A stretch of 64,000 nucleotides of DNA from Ramlibacter rhizophilus. GTDB lineage: Bacteria; Pseudomonadota; Gammaproteobacteria; Burkholderiales; Burkholderiaceae_C. Made by a program: the position numbers and the translations under genes. The stretch covers positions 248,001 to 312,000 of the forward strand of contig NZ_SMLL01000001.1 in assembly GCF_004681965.1 (NCBI RefSeq), written 5' to 3'. The notes under the pieces were generated by a model that searched no databases, was not told the DNA's origin, and was given only the letters and a program-made list of their open reading frames with translations. Of the stretch, positions 1-7,457 are shown in pieces; positions within the stretch are counted from its first letter, which is position 1, and every line of letters begins with the position of its first letter.

Positions 1-564
1 GCCTCGCACCAGCTCGAAGCCGCCGCCCTGGGCCACGGCGCAGTCGCTCTCGTGCGGCCAGCCCTTCTCGGTGCTCACGCCGGAGGGCGTGAAGTCGAAC
101 TGCACGGTGGGCCAGTCGGTCGTGGCCGAGGTGCCGTCCACCAGGTTGACGGGCATGCCGAAGTAGTTGCCCAGATCGTTCGGGTCCTCGCCGCGCCACC
201 AGTCGGCCCGGAAGGGCGTGCTCGCGCCCACGGAGGCGATCCACGCGGCGCTGCGCGGGTGCACAGGAAAGCGCACGGGGTCGTCGATGCGCGTGTTGAA
301 GATGGCGTCCGACGGGAACAGCTCGCAGCCGCCCAGCGTGGGCGCCGGCTGGGCAAGCGGCTGGACTGCGCTGCCGCTGCCGGTACCGCTGCCCGTGCCC
401 GTGCTGGCCCCGGGCAGTGCGGCCGGTGGGCTCGCCTCGGTGTTCGGCGCGGCGGCGGCCTCGGGCGCGCTGGCCGTCGAGCCGCCCCCGCAGGCCGCCA
501 CCAGCAGTGCCGCCGCGACCGCCACGACCATGCGGCTGCCCCGCCCGTCCCATCGTTTCTGCAT
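1..564 (-). CDS. Secreted lipoprotein of unknown function (3' end cut off)
   Basis: The frame is open from an ATG at 562-564 to the left edge (188 codons, no stop reached). An AGGAGGAGG Shine-Dalgarno lies about 6 bases upstream of the start. The N-terminus is a lipoprotein signal: basic residues R4, R8 and R11, a hydrophobic stretch at 12-24 and the lipobox LVAAC with Cys25. It should be exported, lipidated and anchored in the outer membrane. Residues 26-75 are a low-complexity Ala/Pro/Gly/Ser/Thr linker that includes GTGSGTGSGS. A folded domain follows, beginning CELFPSDAIFNTRIDD. I recognise the general look of a conserved secreted hypothetical but cannot name its function. Met12 is an alternative start with a poorer ribosome site. 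Confidence 0.7.
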   Translation of the reverse strand, partial: MQKRWDGRGSRMVVAVAAALLVAACGGGSTASAPEAAAAPNTEASPPAALPGASTGTGSGTGSGSAVQPLAQPAPTLGGCELFPSDAIFNTRIDDPVRFPVHPRSAAWIASVGASTPFRADWWRGEDPNDLGNYFGMPVNLVDGTSATTDWPTVQFDFTPSGVSTEKGWPHESDCAVAQGGGFELVRG

Positions 565-796
565 ACGCTTCCTCCTCCTGATCGATCTGACCGAGCATCC
601 CGCCTGGAGCTCAGCCGTGATTCTTGGACGGCTGTCGAGCCAAGGCCTGTCACAAGGTGCAAAGCTTGAAGGCAAGGTGTAGGCGCGCCGGGCTCGAACC
701 GGGATGGACGCGGGTCAGGCTCGCTTCCTACAGACGCGAGGCTCAAATGCTCATCTACTCAAGGGGTTTCGGTCGTTTGCGCCGAATGGAGTGGAA
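565..796. other. Intergenic gap with a tRNA-like T-arm remnant
   Basis: This is the gap between two divergent genes. On the minus strand around 682-700 the string CCCGGTTCGAGCCCGG reads like a tRNA T-arm (TTCGAGC loop, four-base-pair stem). No matching 5' acceptor strand is present, and the only anticodon-arm candidate (CTCGC/GCGAG near 725-745) would have an 11-base loop. At best it is a decayed tRNA fragment. Promoters for the flanking genes must lie here but no clear -35/-10 pair stands out. Confidence 0.25.
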
Positions 797-1414
797 ATGA
801 GGACGCAGCCTCGGTTGCCAGCGGAGTTTCGCGTCGACAGGCAGGGTGCGCGGCAAGGGCGCCAGGTTCTCCTGCTCCATCCGAACCGGGAAGTGGCCGA
901 CATCCTGTCGCTGCTGCTGGAATTCCGCGGCCACCCGTGTGCCGTCGCCCACACCGAAGCCCAGGCAGTCGGCCTGGCCGGTCGCTGCGCCCCCCAGGTG
1001 CTGGTCCTTGGCGGCATGCCCATGCCCCACGCCTGCGAGGTGCGCGAGCGCATCCGGGCGCTCCCCGGTTGCCAGGCCCTGTTCACGATCACGCTGGCGC
1101 GGTGCCCGGGCGCTGCGGATGCGCAAGCGCCGTGGCTGCATGGTGCTGACGCCTACCTGCCTGGCGCCGTGGACGTGGACCGCGTGTCGAGCCTCATCGC
1201 GGTCGCCGCGGACCGGGCCGCCACCGCGCTGGCCGATCCCGCGCCTGCGACGCTGCGGGACCTGAACCCGACGCGTTCACGGCGGGCGGCGCAGGCGCTT
1301 CTCGGCCGCCGCCTGGAAGGGACGCGGTCCGGTGCGCCTGCGGCGCACGAATGGCGGCCGGCGATTCCCCGAGCCGTCGAGGAACTGCTTTCCAGTTCCT
1401 CGACCGTCTCCTAG
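797..1414 (+). CDS. Degenerate response-regulator receiver-like protein
   Basis: This encodes 205 aa. I chose the ATG at 797, after GGAGTGGAA; an in-frame ATG at 704 would run through the tRNA-like remnant. Residues 22-135 follow the layout of a CheY-type receiver: a first strand QVLLLHPN, helix ADILSLLLEF, then VLVLGGMPMP where active receivers have VVLLDxxLP. The acidic pair after strand 1 is replaced by His28-Pro29 and the phosphoacceptor Asp by Gly72. The domain therefore should not take phosphate and may act as a pseudo-receiver or be decaying. The C-terminal 70 residues are Ala/Arg-rich with no recognised output domain. No kinase is adjacent. Confidence 0.6.
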   Translation: MRTQPRLPAEFRVDRQGARQGRQVLLLHPNREVADILSLLLEFRGHPCAVAHTEAQAVGLAGRCAPQVLVLGGMPMPHACEVRERIRALPGCQALFTITLARCPGAADAQAPWLHGADAYLPGAVDVDRVSSLIAVAADRAATALADPAPATLRDLNPTRSRRAAQALLGRRLEGTRSGAPAAHEWRPAIPRAVEELLSSSSTVS

Positions 1415-1443
1415 GAGGCGCGGCGCATCGGGCGCTCGCCAGG

Positions 1444-1645
1444 CTACTTCCCGCCCCAGTGGGCGAAGCGCCGCTCGGCCAGGATGAACACCAGGTTCAC
1501 GGCGTAGCCGAGCAGGCCGGCGGCGAAGATGGCCGCGTACATCTCGGCATGTCGAAGATCATCTGCGCGTTCATCACGCGCTGGCCGAGGCCGTCGGTCG
1601 AGCCGATGAACATCTCCGCGACGATGACGCTTGCGATTGAGCGCA
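1444..1645 (-). pseudogene. 3' fragment of an ABC transporter permease (SsuC/TauC-like)
   Basis: Two frames together encode the last 65 or so residues of a nitrate/sulfonate/taurine-type permease. The upstream part contains VIVAEMFIGSTDGLGQRV and the downstream part MYAAIFAAGLLGYAVNL, ending ERRFAHWGGK and a TAG at 1444-1446. One base is missing near 1550 (the frame changes between FDMP and EMYAA), and everything upstream of about codon -65 is gone. At its 5' edge it is joined directly to a LysR fragment on the same strand. It cannot make a functional permease. Confidence 0.7.
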
Positions 1646-1735
1646 GGCCACGTGCAGCTTCTCGGTCGCCTTGCGGATGGAGCCGGCGCGGGCAACCGCA
1701 TCCAGCATCACGTAGCTGCGCGGCAGATGCAGCAT
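1646..1735 (-). pseudogene. 5' fragment of a LysR-family regulator
   Basis: From an ATG at 1733-1735 about 30 codons encode the start of a LysR winged helix: MLHLPRSYVMLDAVARAG, then SIRKATEKLHVA. The frame then breaks exactly where the family normally continues (S)SALNRQI; the ALNR codons are present but shifted. The reading passes straight into permease sequence. The rest of the regulator is absent from the window. Confidence 0.65.
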
Positions 1736-1752
1736 GCGCGTGAGGGCGGCCT

Positions 1753-2130
1753 CTAGGCGGCCAGCAGGCTCACGTGCGCCGCGACCACGCGCCAGCCCTC
1801 GGGCGTGCGCAGCCAGGTCTGGCTCTGGCGGCCCGTGCGTGGGCTGCCTTCCCGGCGGAACTCGATGTTGGCAGTGGCGAAGTCCTGCCCATACGTGGTG
1901 ATCACCGTCTTGAGCACCTCGCGCGCCAGGCCCTGCGCGGGCCGCGCGCCGCGGAAGGCCTGGATGGCCCCGTAGCCGTAGAGGTTCTCGGTGGCGCCGT
2001 AGCGCAGGGTGTGCGGGCTGTTCCAGAACAGCTCGTCCAGCACGGCGACGTCATTGCTCGTGAGCGCCTGTTCGTAGCGCTCGAACTGCTCGCTGACGTC
2101 GGCGAGGACTTCCGGAAGATTGATCTGCAT
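1753..2130 (-). CDS. hpxZ: HpxZ/AtzH-like protein (DUF3225)
   Basis: This encodes 125 aa, from an ATG at 2128-2130 behind AAGGG, giving an N-terminus [12 protein letters not shown] that matches the family. The protein is a small SnoaL/NTF2-like cone fold of the DUF3225 family, which includes HpxZ of oxalurate/purine catabolism and AtzH-like proteins that sit beside amidase and hydrolase genes. Family-typical segments are [35 protein letters not shown] and the C-terminal [11 protein letters not shown]. Its usual partners (amidase, transporter) are missing. Only decayed LysR and ABC-permease pieces lie downstream, so it may be the survivor of a lost nitrogen-compound operon. Confidence 0.75.
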   Translation of the reverse strand: MQINLPEVLADVSEQFERYEQALTSNDVAVLDELFWNSPHTLRYGATENLYGYGAIQAFRGARPAQGLAREVLKTVITTYGQDFATANIEFRREGSPRTGRQSQTWLRTPEGWRVVAAHVSLLAA

Positions 2131-2444
2131 GGGAGCCCTTCTGCAAGCCCCATGCCCGCAGCGGGGCGGGTTGGCACGGTGCATGCTTCAGGAACTGCGT
2201 GCCTGCCCGGGCGAGCCGGCGTGCACGGTTCGAGATGTCTCTTCAGGTTGTCTCCTCCACCCTCGACGGTGGTTCAGGCCCGGTCCCTTGTGGTCCGGGC
2301 CTTTTTTCGGCGTTGCCGAGGCGGGCGGGGAGAAGACAGGATGGTGCGCGGTGCACGGTGCACGGTGCACGATGGCGGTGCAGTGCCCGTGCCGGATAGG
2401 CCGCGGGCGCGGCCGGTGCACCGCGCATGACTTGGACCTCTCGT
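2131..2444. other. Gene-free stretch with terminator and short tandem repeats
   Basis: No supportable gene lies here. It contains a small hairpin (CCACC/GGTGG near 2257-2272), a strong terminator on the plus strand at 2277-2307, and four tandem copies of a GTGCACG-like heptamer around 2345-2372. The plus strand has no gene upstream of the terminator within the gap, so the terminator may end a small transcript or be left over from a lost gene. Confidence 0.5.
2277..2307 (+). terminator. Rho-independent terminator
   Basis: A perfect stem GGCCCGG (2277-2283) / CCGGGCC (2295-2301) is followed by six T at 2302-2307. The orientation is plus, although both neighbouring genes are on the minus strand. 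Confidence 0.65.
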
Positions 2445-2858
2445 TTACGTTGCCCACGGATCCAGCACGGTCAAATCCGGGTGTCTGAAGTCTTTTTGGT
2501 TTCGGGTGACCAGCGTCAGCCCGTGGGTCAACGCGGTCGCAGCCAGCAAGCTGTCGATCGCGGGTAAGGGACGCCCAGCCTTAGCGATCAAGCGACCCCA
2601 GCGCTCCGCCACGACGGCATCGACTGGCAAGACGCGCCCGGCGAAGTAGGCGGGCAGTTCCACGTCGAGCCAGTCCACCAGGCGACGCTTTCTATCGGCC
2701 TCGGGCAAAGCCTCGACACCCCGGCGGAGTTCGCCGAGGGTGAGCACAGACAGGTACAGCGTTGTCGCCGGGCGGTCGGCCATCCAGCGGACAACCTTGC
2801 GCTCCGGCTCGCGTCGGCGTAGCTCCGAAAGCACGTTGGTGTCGATGAGATAGCTCAA
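2445..2858 (-). CDS. PIN-domain ribonuclease toxin (VapC/FitB family)
   Basis: This encodes 137 aa and is the toxin of a type II toxin-antitoxin pair. PIN proteins are metal-dependent endoribonucleases. The acidic quartet is visible: Asp6 in LIDTNVLSEL, Glu43 in TLGELRRG, Asp102 in LPAIDSLLAATA and Asp123 in TRNQKDF. The layout resembles FitB/VapC of proteobacteria. The ATG at 2856-2858 overlaps the antitoxin stop by four bases, so the two are translationally coupled with the antitoxin first. All catalytic residues are present and there is no sign of decay. Confidence 0.88.
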   Translation of the reverse strand: MSYLIDTNVLSELRRREPERKVVRWMADRPATTLYLSVLTLGELRRGVEALPEADRKRRLVDWLDVELPAYFAGRVLPVDAVVAERWGRLIAKAGRPLPAIDSLLAATALTHGLTLVTRNQKDFRHPDLTVLDPWAT

Positions 2859-3106
2859 AGCTGCACATCCCTGGTCGGGCTGGTGTCGCGATCGAACTCA
2901 ATGTCCTCGGCGCCGAACAGCGGTGAATGGCGCATGAACTCGACCAATGAAGTCCCGGTGCCGGTAATCCGGCGGTACTCGGACATGGACAGCACCACGG
3001 CCACTTCGCGGCCATGCCAGGTGATGGCCTGAGGGCCGCTGTGCTCCGTCTCCCTTACAAGCTCAGAGAGTTGAGCCTTTGCTTCTTGAATTTGCCAGGC
3101 ACGCAC
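2855..3106 (-). CDS. Phd/YefM-family antitoxin
   Basis: This encodes 83 aa from a GTG at 3104-3106 preceded by TTGGAG; the open frame extends further upstream but without a good start. The N-terminal half, WQIQEAKAQLSELVRE followed by GREVAVVLSMSEYRRI, is the Phd/YefM DNA-binding fold. The C-terminal half, FMRHSPLFGAEDIEFDRD, is the acidic, probably disordered segment that wraps the toxin. It should neutralise the downstream PIN toxin and repress its own promoter. Twin direct repeats just upstream of the start fit such an operator. Confidence 0.85.
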   Translation of the reverse strand: MRAWQIQEAKAQLSELVRETEHSGPQAITWHGREVAVVLSMSEYRRITGTGTSLVEFMRHSPLFGAEDIEFDRDTSPTRDVQL

Positions 3107-3119
3107 GACTGCTCCAATC

Positions 3120-3136
3120 TGGTCAGAATGGTCAGA
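3120..3136. promoter_or_regulatory. Candidate toxin-antitoxin operator (direct repeats)
   Basis: TGGTCAGA occurs at 3120-3127 and again at 3129-3136, a 9-bp period, immediately upstream of the antitoxin ribosome site. Phd-type antitoxins repress at short repeats in this position. The assignment rests on location and repetition only. Confidence 0.4.
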
Positions 3137-3170
3137 TTGTAGTCGCTGCAGGCACGCGCTTTGGCCAAAC

Positions 3171-4511
3171 TCACCCACTCGGCCAGCGCACCGCCGCCGT
3201 TCCCGGCGCCGTCGCGGCCTCCCACCACGCCTTCACCTCGCCTTCTGCGAGGCTGCGCCGTGCACAGGCCATGAACTTCTCGCGCAGCGCCTCGCGCGTG
3301 ATCGGCCGGCTGGCGTGGCCGAGCGCGCGGCGCACGGGTTCGGCCTCGAGCTCGCGGCCATTCGTGAGCCGCACGCGCAGGCGGTCCTCCGGGGAGAACA
3401 GGGGCTCCTCGGGATCGGCCTCACTCACGGTGACCACTTCCACGCGCCGCAAGAGCGCCTGCACCGCGGGCTCGTTGACCGCATCGTCCTCCAGGTCCGG
3501 CAGGTCCACGTGGCCGCGCAGCAGGGCGCAGGCGATGGTGTATTCGGCGCTGAACTTCGCGTCCAGGCCCGTGGTGGGCCGGCTCGAGCGCAGCATCGCG
3601 GCCTGCAGGTGGCCGAGGTGCGCGGTGACGGACTCGATCTCGTGCGGGGCGCCACCGAGGCGATCGCGCAGCGAGAGGGCGGCATCGATGATGCGGTGCG
3701 TGGCGTAGCAGGCCGGGTAGCGCTTGATGTTCAGGCCCTGTTGAAGCAGCTGCCAGGGCGCGCCGGCCGTGGCGGGGCCATCCCGCCGCACCTGGCCCGC
3801 GGGTGACAGCGCCGCGAGCAGGCCGCGCGGGCTTTCCAGCGCATCGGACGAGGCGGTGAGCCCGCGCTCGGCGAGCTGGGCGGCCACGATGCCGTTGCGG
3901 GCAGCCAGCCCGACCTGCAGCGGCTTGGTCATGGAGCCGAAGTTGGCCACCAGGCCGCCGGCCATCGAGGCCGCGATGCCCAGGGCGTGCGCCGCGTGCA
4001 GCGCGTCCAGCCCGCGCAGGCAGGCGCTGGCGGCGGCGCTGGCGACGACGCCGAAGACGGCCGTGGGATGCCAGCCTTTGCCGTGGTGCTTGTCGGCGTC
4101 ACGCCCCGACAGCTCGGCCCAGGTCTCGTAGCCGGCCGCATAGGCGCGCACGGCGGCGTTCCAGTCGGCGCCAAGGCGCTCGGCCTCGGCCAGCACCACC
4201 GGGGCGAGCACCACGCTGGGGTGGCCGTCCAGGCCGGTGTCGTCGAAGTCCAGGGCATGGCCGGCCACGGCGTTGAGGAAGGCCGCGTCGGCGGCGCTCG
4301 CGAAGCCCGGCATCGTCCACACCCGCGCCTGGCCGCGCGGGCCGACCGTGGCCAGGGACGCGGCGTGGTCCAGCACCGGCTCGCCCACGCTGGCGAAGGC
4401 CACGCCCACGGTGTCGGCCATGCCGCCGCGGATGGCGTCAACAGCTGCGCCAGGCACGTCCCGGGCGGACATGCCCGCGACGAACTCGCCGAGGGAGGCG
4501 GTCAAGCTCAT
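3171..4511 (-). CDS. MmgE/PrpD family protein
   Basis: This encodes 446 aa, normal for the MmgE/PrpD superfamily (2-methylcitrate dehydratase, cis-aconitate decarboxylase and relatives). Family features are the all-helical N-terminal lobe, HALDFDDTGLDGHPSVVLAP near residues 85-105, GWHPTAVFGVVASAAA near 147-162, and the C-terminal lobe with SAEYTIACALLRG. It is the last gene of a six-gene operon, starting one base after the acyl-CoA dehydrogenase stop. The family covers dehydratases, decarboxylases and isomerases acting on di- and tricarboxylates. With a CoA-transferase and lyase in the same operon, a hydration or isomerisation step on a branched dicarboxylate is likely, but the exact reaction cannot be read from sequence. 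Confidence 0.85.
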   Translation of the reverse strand: MSLTASLGEFVAGMSARDVPGAAVDAIRGGMADTVGVAFASVGEPVLDHAASLATVGPRGQARVWTMPGFASAADAAFLNAVAGHALDFDDTGLDGHPSVVLAPVVLAEAERLGADWNAAVRAYAAGYETWAELSGRDADKHHGKGWHPTAVFGVVASAAASACLRGLDALHAAHALGIAASMAGGLVANFGSMTKPLQVGLAARNGIVAAQLAERGLTASSDALESPRGLLAALSPAGQVRRDGPATAGAPWQLLQQGLNIKRYPACYATHRIIDAALSLRDRLGGAPHEIESVTAHLGHLQAAMLRSSRPTTGLDAKFSAEYTIACALLRGHVDLPDLEDDAVNEPAVQALLRRVEVVTVSEADPEEPLFSPEDRLRVRLTNGRELEAEPVRRALGHASRPITREALREKFMACARRSLAEGEVKAWWEAATAPGTAAVRWPSG

Positions 4512-4512
4512 T

Positions 4513-5694
4513 TCAGTAGGAACGGGGGAGGCCGAGGACGTGCTCGGCCAGGTAGGACAGGATCAGGTTGGTGGAGATGGGCGCCGTGCGCTGCACGCGC
4601 GCTTCGCGCCACTTGCGTTCCACGTCGTACTCGCGCGCGTAGGCGAAGCCGCCGTGCGTCTGCATGCAGGCCTCGGCGGCTTCCCAGGCCGCTTCGGCGC
4701 TGAGCAGCTTGCCCAGGTTGGCGAACTCACCGCAGGGCTGGCCCGCCTCGAACACGGCTGCCGCCTTGCGCAGCATCAGCTCGGCGGCCTGCGTCTGCGC
4801 GTAGGCCTTGGCGATGGGGAACTGGATGCCCTGGTTCTTGCCGATCGGGCGGTCGAAGACCACGCGCTCGTTGGCGTACTTCACGGCCGTCTTGACGAAC
4901 CACTTGGCGTCGCCGATGGACTCGTGCGAGACCAGGATGCGCTCGGCGTTCATGCCGTCCATGATGTGACGCAGGCCCTGGCCCTCCTTGCCCACCAAGG
5001 CGTCGGCGGGGATGCGGAGCTTGTCGAAGAACACCTCGGTGGTGTTGTGGTTGATCATGGCCTTGATCGGGCGGATGGTCATGCCATGGCCCACGGCCTC
5101 GCGCATGTCCACCAGGAAGACCGACAGGCCTTCGGTGCGCTTGCTCACCTGGTCCAGCGGCGTGGTGCGCGCCAGCAGCAGCATCAAGTCCGAGTACAGC
5201 GCGCGCGAGGTCCAGATCTTCTGGCCGTCGATCACGTAGTGGTCGCCGTCGCGCACGGCGCGGGTCTTCAGGCGCGTGGTGTCGGTGCCGCTGGTCGGCT
5301 CGGTCACGCCGAAGGCCTGCAGGCGCAGTTCGCCGGCCGCGATCTGCGGCAGGTAGCGTGCCTTCTGCTCGGGGCTGCCATGCCGCAGCACCGTGCCCAT
5401 GGTGTACATCTGCGCGTGCGTGGCGCCGGCGTTGCCGCCGCTGGCGTGGATCTCCTCCAGCACCACGCCCGCGGCGCGCAGGGGAAGGCCCGCGCCGCCG
5501 TACTCCTCGGGGATGAGCGCCGAGAGGAAGCCCGCCTCGGTCATGGCCTTGACGAACTCGCTGGGATAAGCCTCGCGTTCGTCCAGGTCGCGCCAGTAGC
5601 TGCCGGGGAAGTCGGCGCAGATGCGCCGCACGCCGTCGCGGATCTCGGGGTAATCCTCGCCGAGGTCGAGGGTGAGGTTCGGGTTCTCGCTCAT
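4513..5694 (-). CDS. Acyl-CoA dehydrogenase
   Basis: This encodes 393 aa from ATG 5692-5694; the longer upstream frame is only an antisense/alternate-frame extension. It is an FAD enzyme introducing a 2,3-double bond into an acyl-CoA. Visible are the FAD/substrate segment QAFGVTEPTSGTDTT, IDGQKIWTSRAL, and the C-terminal QTHGGFAYAREYDVER. Where medium-chain enzymes carry the base Glu in YEGTxQI, this protein reads RTAPISTNLI, so the base must come from elsewhere, as in isovaleryl- and some other branched-chain enzymes. It lies 13 bases after the HMG-CoA lyase gene. A branched or dicarboxylyl-CoA substrate is inferred from the neighbours. Confidence 0.9.
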   Translation of the reverse strand: MSENPNLTLDLGEDYPEIRDGVRRICADFPGSYWRDLDEREAYPSEFVKAMTEAGFLSALIPEEYGGAGLPLRAAGVVLEEIHASGGNAGATHAQMYTMGTVLRHGSPEQKARYLPQIAAGELRLQAFGVTEPTSGTDTTRLKTRAVRDGDHYVIDGQKIWTSRALYSDLMLLLARTTPLDQVSKRTEGLSVFLVDMREAVGHGMTIRPIKAMINHNTTEVFFDKLRIPADALVGKEGQGLRHIMDGMNAERILVSHESIGDAKWFVKTAVKYANERVVFDRPIGKNQGIQFPIAKAYAQTQAAELMLRKAAAVFEAGQPCGEFANLGKLLSAEAAWEAAEACMQTHGGFAYAREYDVERKWREARVQRTAPISTNLILSYLAEHVLGLPRSY

Positions 5695-5707
5695 GGTGTT
5701 CGTCGCT

Positions 5708-6655
5708 TCAGGCGGTGGCGCGCTCGGTGGCGGTGCGGTAGTGTCTTGGCAGCCCCGCGCGGGCCAGGGCGCCCGAGAGGCTGTCCGCGCCCAGGTAGCG
5801 GGCCGGAATGTCGCGCACGGCGAGCAGGCGCTGCAGGTCGATGCCCGTGCGCAGGCCCATGGAGTCGAGCATGAAGCACAGGTCCTCGGTGACGATGTTG
5901 CCGCTCGCGCCGGGCGCGTAGGGGCAGCCGCCGAGGCCGCCGAGCGAGGCGTCGAAGCGGCGGATGCCGCAGTCCAGCGCGGCCGACACATTGGCCAGGC
6001 CCGTGCCGCGCGTGTCGTGGAAGTGCGCGGCCACGGGGATGTCCCCGGTCTCGGCGAGCACCGCCTTGAACACCTCGCGCACCTGCCGCGGGTCGGCATA
6101 GCCCACGGTGTCCGCGATCATGATCTCGTCGGCGCCGGCCTCGGCCAGGAAGGCCGCGCACTGGCGCACCTCGTCGACCGCGATGCGCCCCTCGTAGGAG
6201 CAGCCCAGCGCGGTGGACAGGCCGGCAGCGAGCTGCGTGCGGCCCTTCAGGCCCGCCGCGTCGCGCGCCTGCACGATGCGCTTGAAGTCCTCCAGCGAGG
6301 CCTCGCGCTCGCGGCGCACGTTCTTGATGTTGTGCGTGCGGCTCACGGAGGTGACGTAGTCCACCTTGTGCACGCCGAGGGCGAAGGCGCGCTCGGCGCC
6401 CTTGAGGTTGGGGGCCAGCGCCATCACCGTGAGCCCCGGCAAGGCCATGGCGCGGGTGACCACCTCCTCGGCGTCCGCGAACTGCGGCATGAGCCGGGCG
6501 GGCACGAAGGAGGCGACCTCGATCTCGCGCACGCCCGCGGCGAGTTCGGCCTCGATCCAGGCCAGCTTGCCCTCGGTGGGGACGATCGTCTCGGTGTTCT
6601 GCAGGCCGTCGCGCAGGCCCACCTCGCGCACCAGCACGTCAATGTCGGAACTCAT
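5708..6655 (-). CDS. Hydroxymethylglutaryl-CoA lyase family enzyme
   Basis: This encodes 315 aa from ATG 6653-6655. It is a DRE-TIM barrel lyase that splits 3-hydroxy-3-methylglutaryl-CoA to acetyl-CoA and acetoacetate, or a close analogue. Motifs are REVGLRDGLQN at the N-terminus (catalytic Arg and metal-binding Asp), VASFVP, the metal-binding HFHDTRG, and the flexible loop GGLGGCPYAPGASGN carrying the catalytic Cys. All active-site residues of the family are intact, and the length is typical of the bacterial enzyme. It sits between the crotonase and the acyl-CoA dehydrogenase genes, the order expected for an oxidise-hydrate-cleave module. Confidence 0.92.
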   Translation of the reverse strand: MSSDIDVLVREVGLRDGLQNTETIVPTEGKLAWIEAELAAGVREIEVASFVPARLMPQFADAEEVVTRAMALPGLTVMALAPNLKGAERAFALGVHKVDYVTSVSRTHNIKNVRREREASLEDFKRIVQARDAAGLKGRTQLAAGLSTALGCSYEGRIAVDEVRQCAAFLAEAGADEIMIADTVGYADPRQVREVFKAVLAETGDIPVAAHFHDTRGTGLANVSAALDCGIRRFDASLGGLGGCPYAPGASGNIVTEDLCFMLDSMGLRTGIDLQRLLAVRDIPARYLGADSLSGALARAGLPRHYRTATERATA

Positions 6656-6659
6656 GGCA

Positions 6660-7457
6660 TCACCTTCCCTTGAACTGCGGCGTGCGCTTCTCGTTGAAGG
6701 CGCGCACGCCCTCGTGCCGGTCCTCGGAGGAGACCAGGCGGTTGTAGGCCTCGATCTCGAAGCGGCAGCCCGTGCGCAGGTCGCCCTGCAGCCCGAAGTG
6801 GATGGACTTCTTGGCCTGGCGCACGGCCAGCGGCCCGTTGGCGGCGATCTCGCGCGCGGCGGCGAGGGCATCCTGGAGCACCCGGCCGGGTTCGCTCAGG
6901 TGGTTGACCAGGCCCCAGCCCAGCGCCTGTTCGGCGTCGAAGGCCTGGGCGCGCAGGATCAGCTCCTTGGCGCGGCGCTCGCCCACGGCACGCGCGAGGT
7001 TCTGCGTGCCGCCGCCGCCGGGCATGATGCCCAGGCGCACTTCGGACAGCGCGAAGCGCGCGTTGCGGCTGGCGTAGATGAAGTCGCAGGCCAGCGCCGT
7101 CTCCAGGCCGCCGCCGTAGGCGTGCCCGTTCACGGCGGCGATCACGGGCACGGGCACGTCCAGCAGCGCGAAGAAGGCGCGCTCGAAGATCTCGTGCTGC
7201 GCGCGCCAGGCGGCGTCGCTCATGCCGTGGCGCTCCTTGAGGTCGCCGCCGGCGCAGAAGGCGCGTTCGCCGCGGCCGGTGAGGACCACGGCCCGCAGGT
7301 CCTCGCCCTCGGCGGCCAGGCGCGTCCACAGGTCCAGCAGCTCGCGGCCCATCTGCGTGTTGATGGCGTTGAGCACCTCGGGGCGGTCGAGCGTGACCAC
7401 CAGGCAGTGCGGTTCCTGCGCGGACAGGTGCAGGGTGTCGTACGTCGGGAGGTTCAT
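6660..7457 (-). CDS. Enoyl-CoA hydratase/isomerase
   Basis: This encodes 265 aa. It is a crotonase-fold protein with the oxyanion-hole segments FCAGGDLKE and GHAYGGGLE. Both catalytic glutamates of classical hydratases appear conserved: one in GGGLETALACD and one in RFALSEVRLG. The glycine-rich PGGGGTQ follows. It should add water across the enoyl-CoA made by the acyl-CoA dehydrogenase of the same operon, giving the 3-hydroxyacyl-CoA cleaved by the lyase. Its ATG (7455-7457) overlaps the CoA-transferase stop by four bases. Confidence 0.9.
   Translation of the reverse strand: MNLPTYDTLHLSAQEPHCLVVTLDRPEVLNAINTQMGRELLDLWTRLAAEGEDLRAVVLTGRGERAFCAGGDLKERHGMSDAAWRAQHEIFERAFFALLDVPVPVIAAVNGHAYGGGLETALACDFIYASRNARFALSEVRLGIMPGGGGTQNLARAVGERRAKELILRAQAFDAEQALGWGLVNHLSEPGRVLQDALAAAREIAANGPLAVRQAKKSIHFGLQGDLRTGCRFEIEAYNRLVSSEDRHEGVRAFNEKRTPQFKGR

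Noticed and set aside
682..745. tRNA-like T-arm on the minus strand
   Set aside because: Only the T-arm resembles a tRNA. No matching acceptor strand exists and the anticodon arm would have an 11-base loop.
1351..1743. Plus-strand open frame over the LysR/permease scar
   Set aside because: The minus strand shows clear family fragments; the plus-strand product has no protein character.
2345..2372. Tandem GTGCACG heptamers considered as a CRISPR-like or iteron array
   Set aside because: Only about four units with no spacers and no replication gene; it is simple-sequence repetition.
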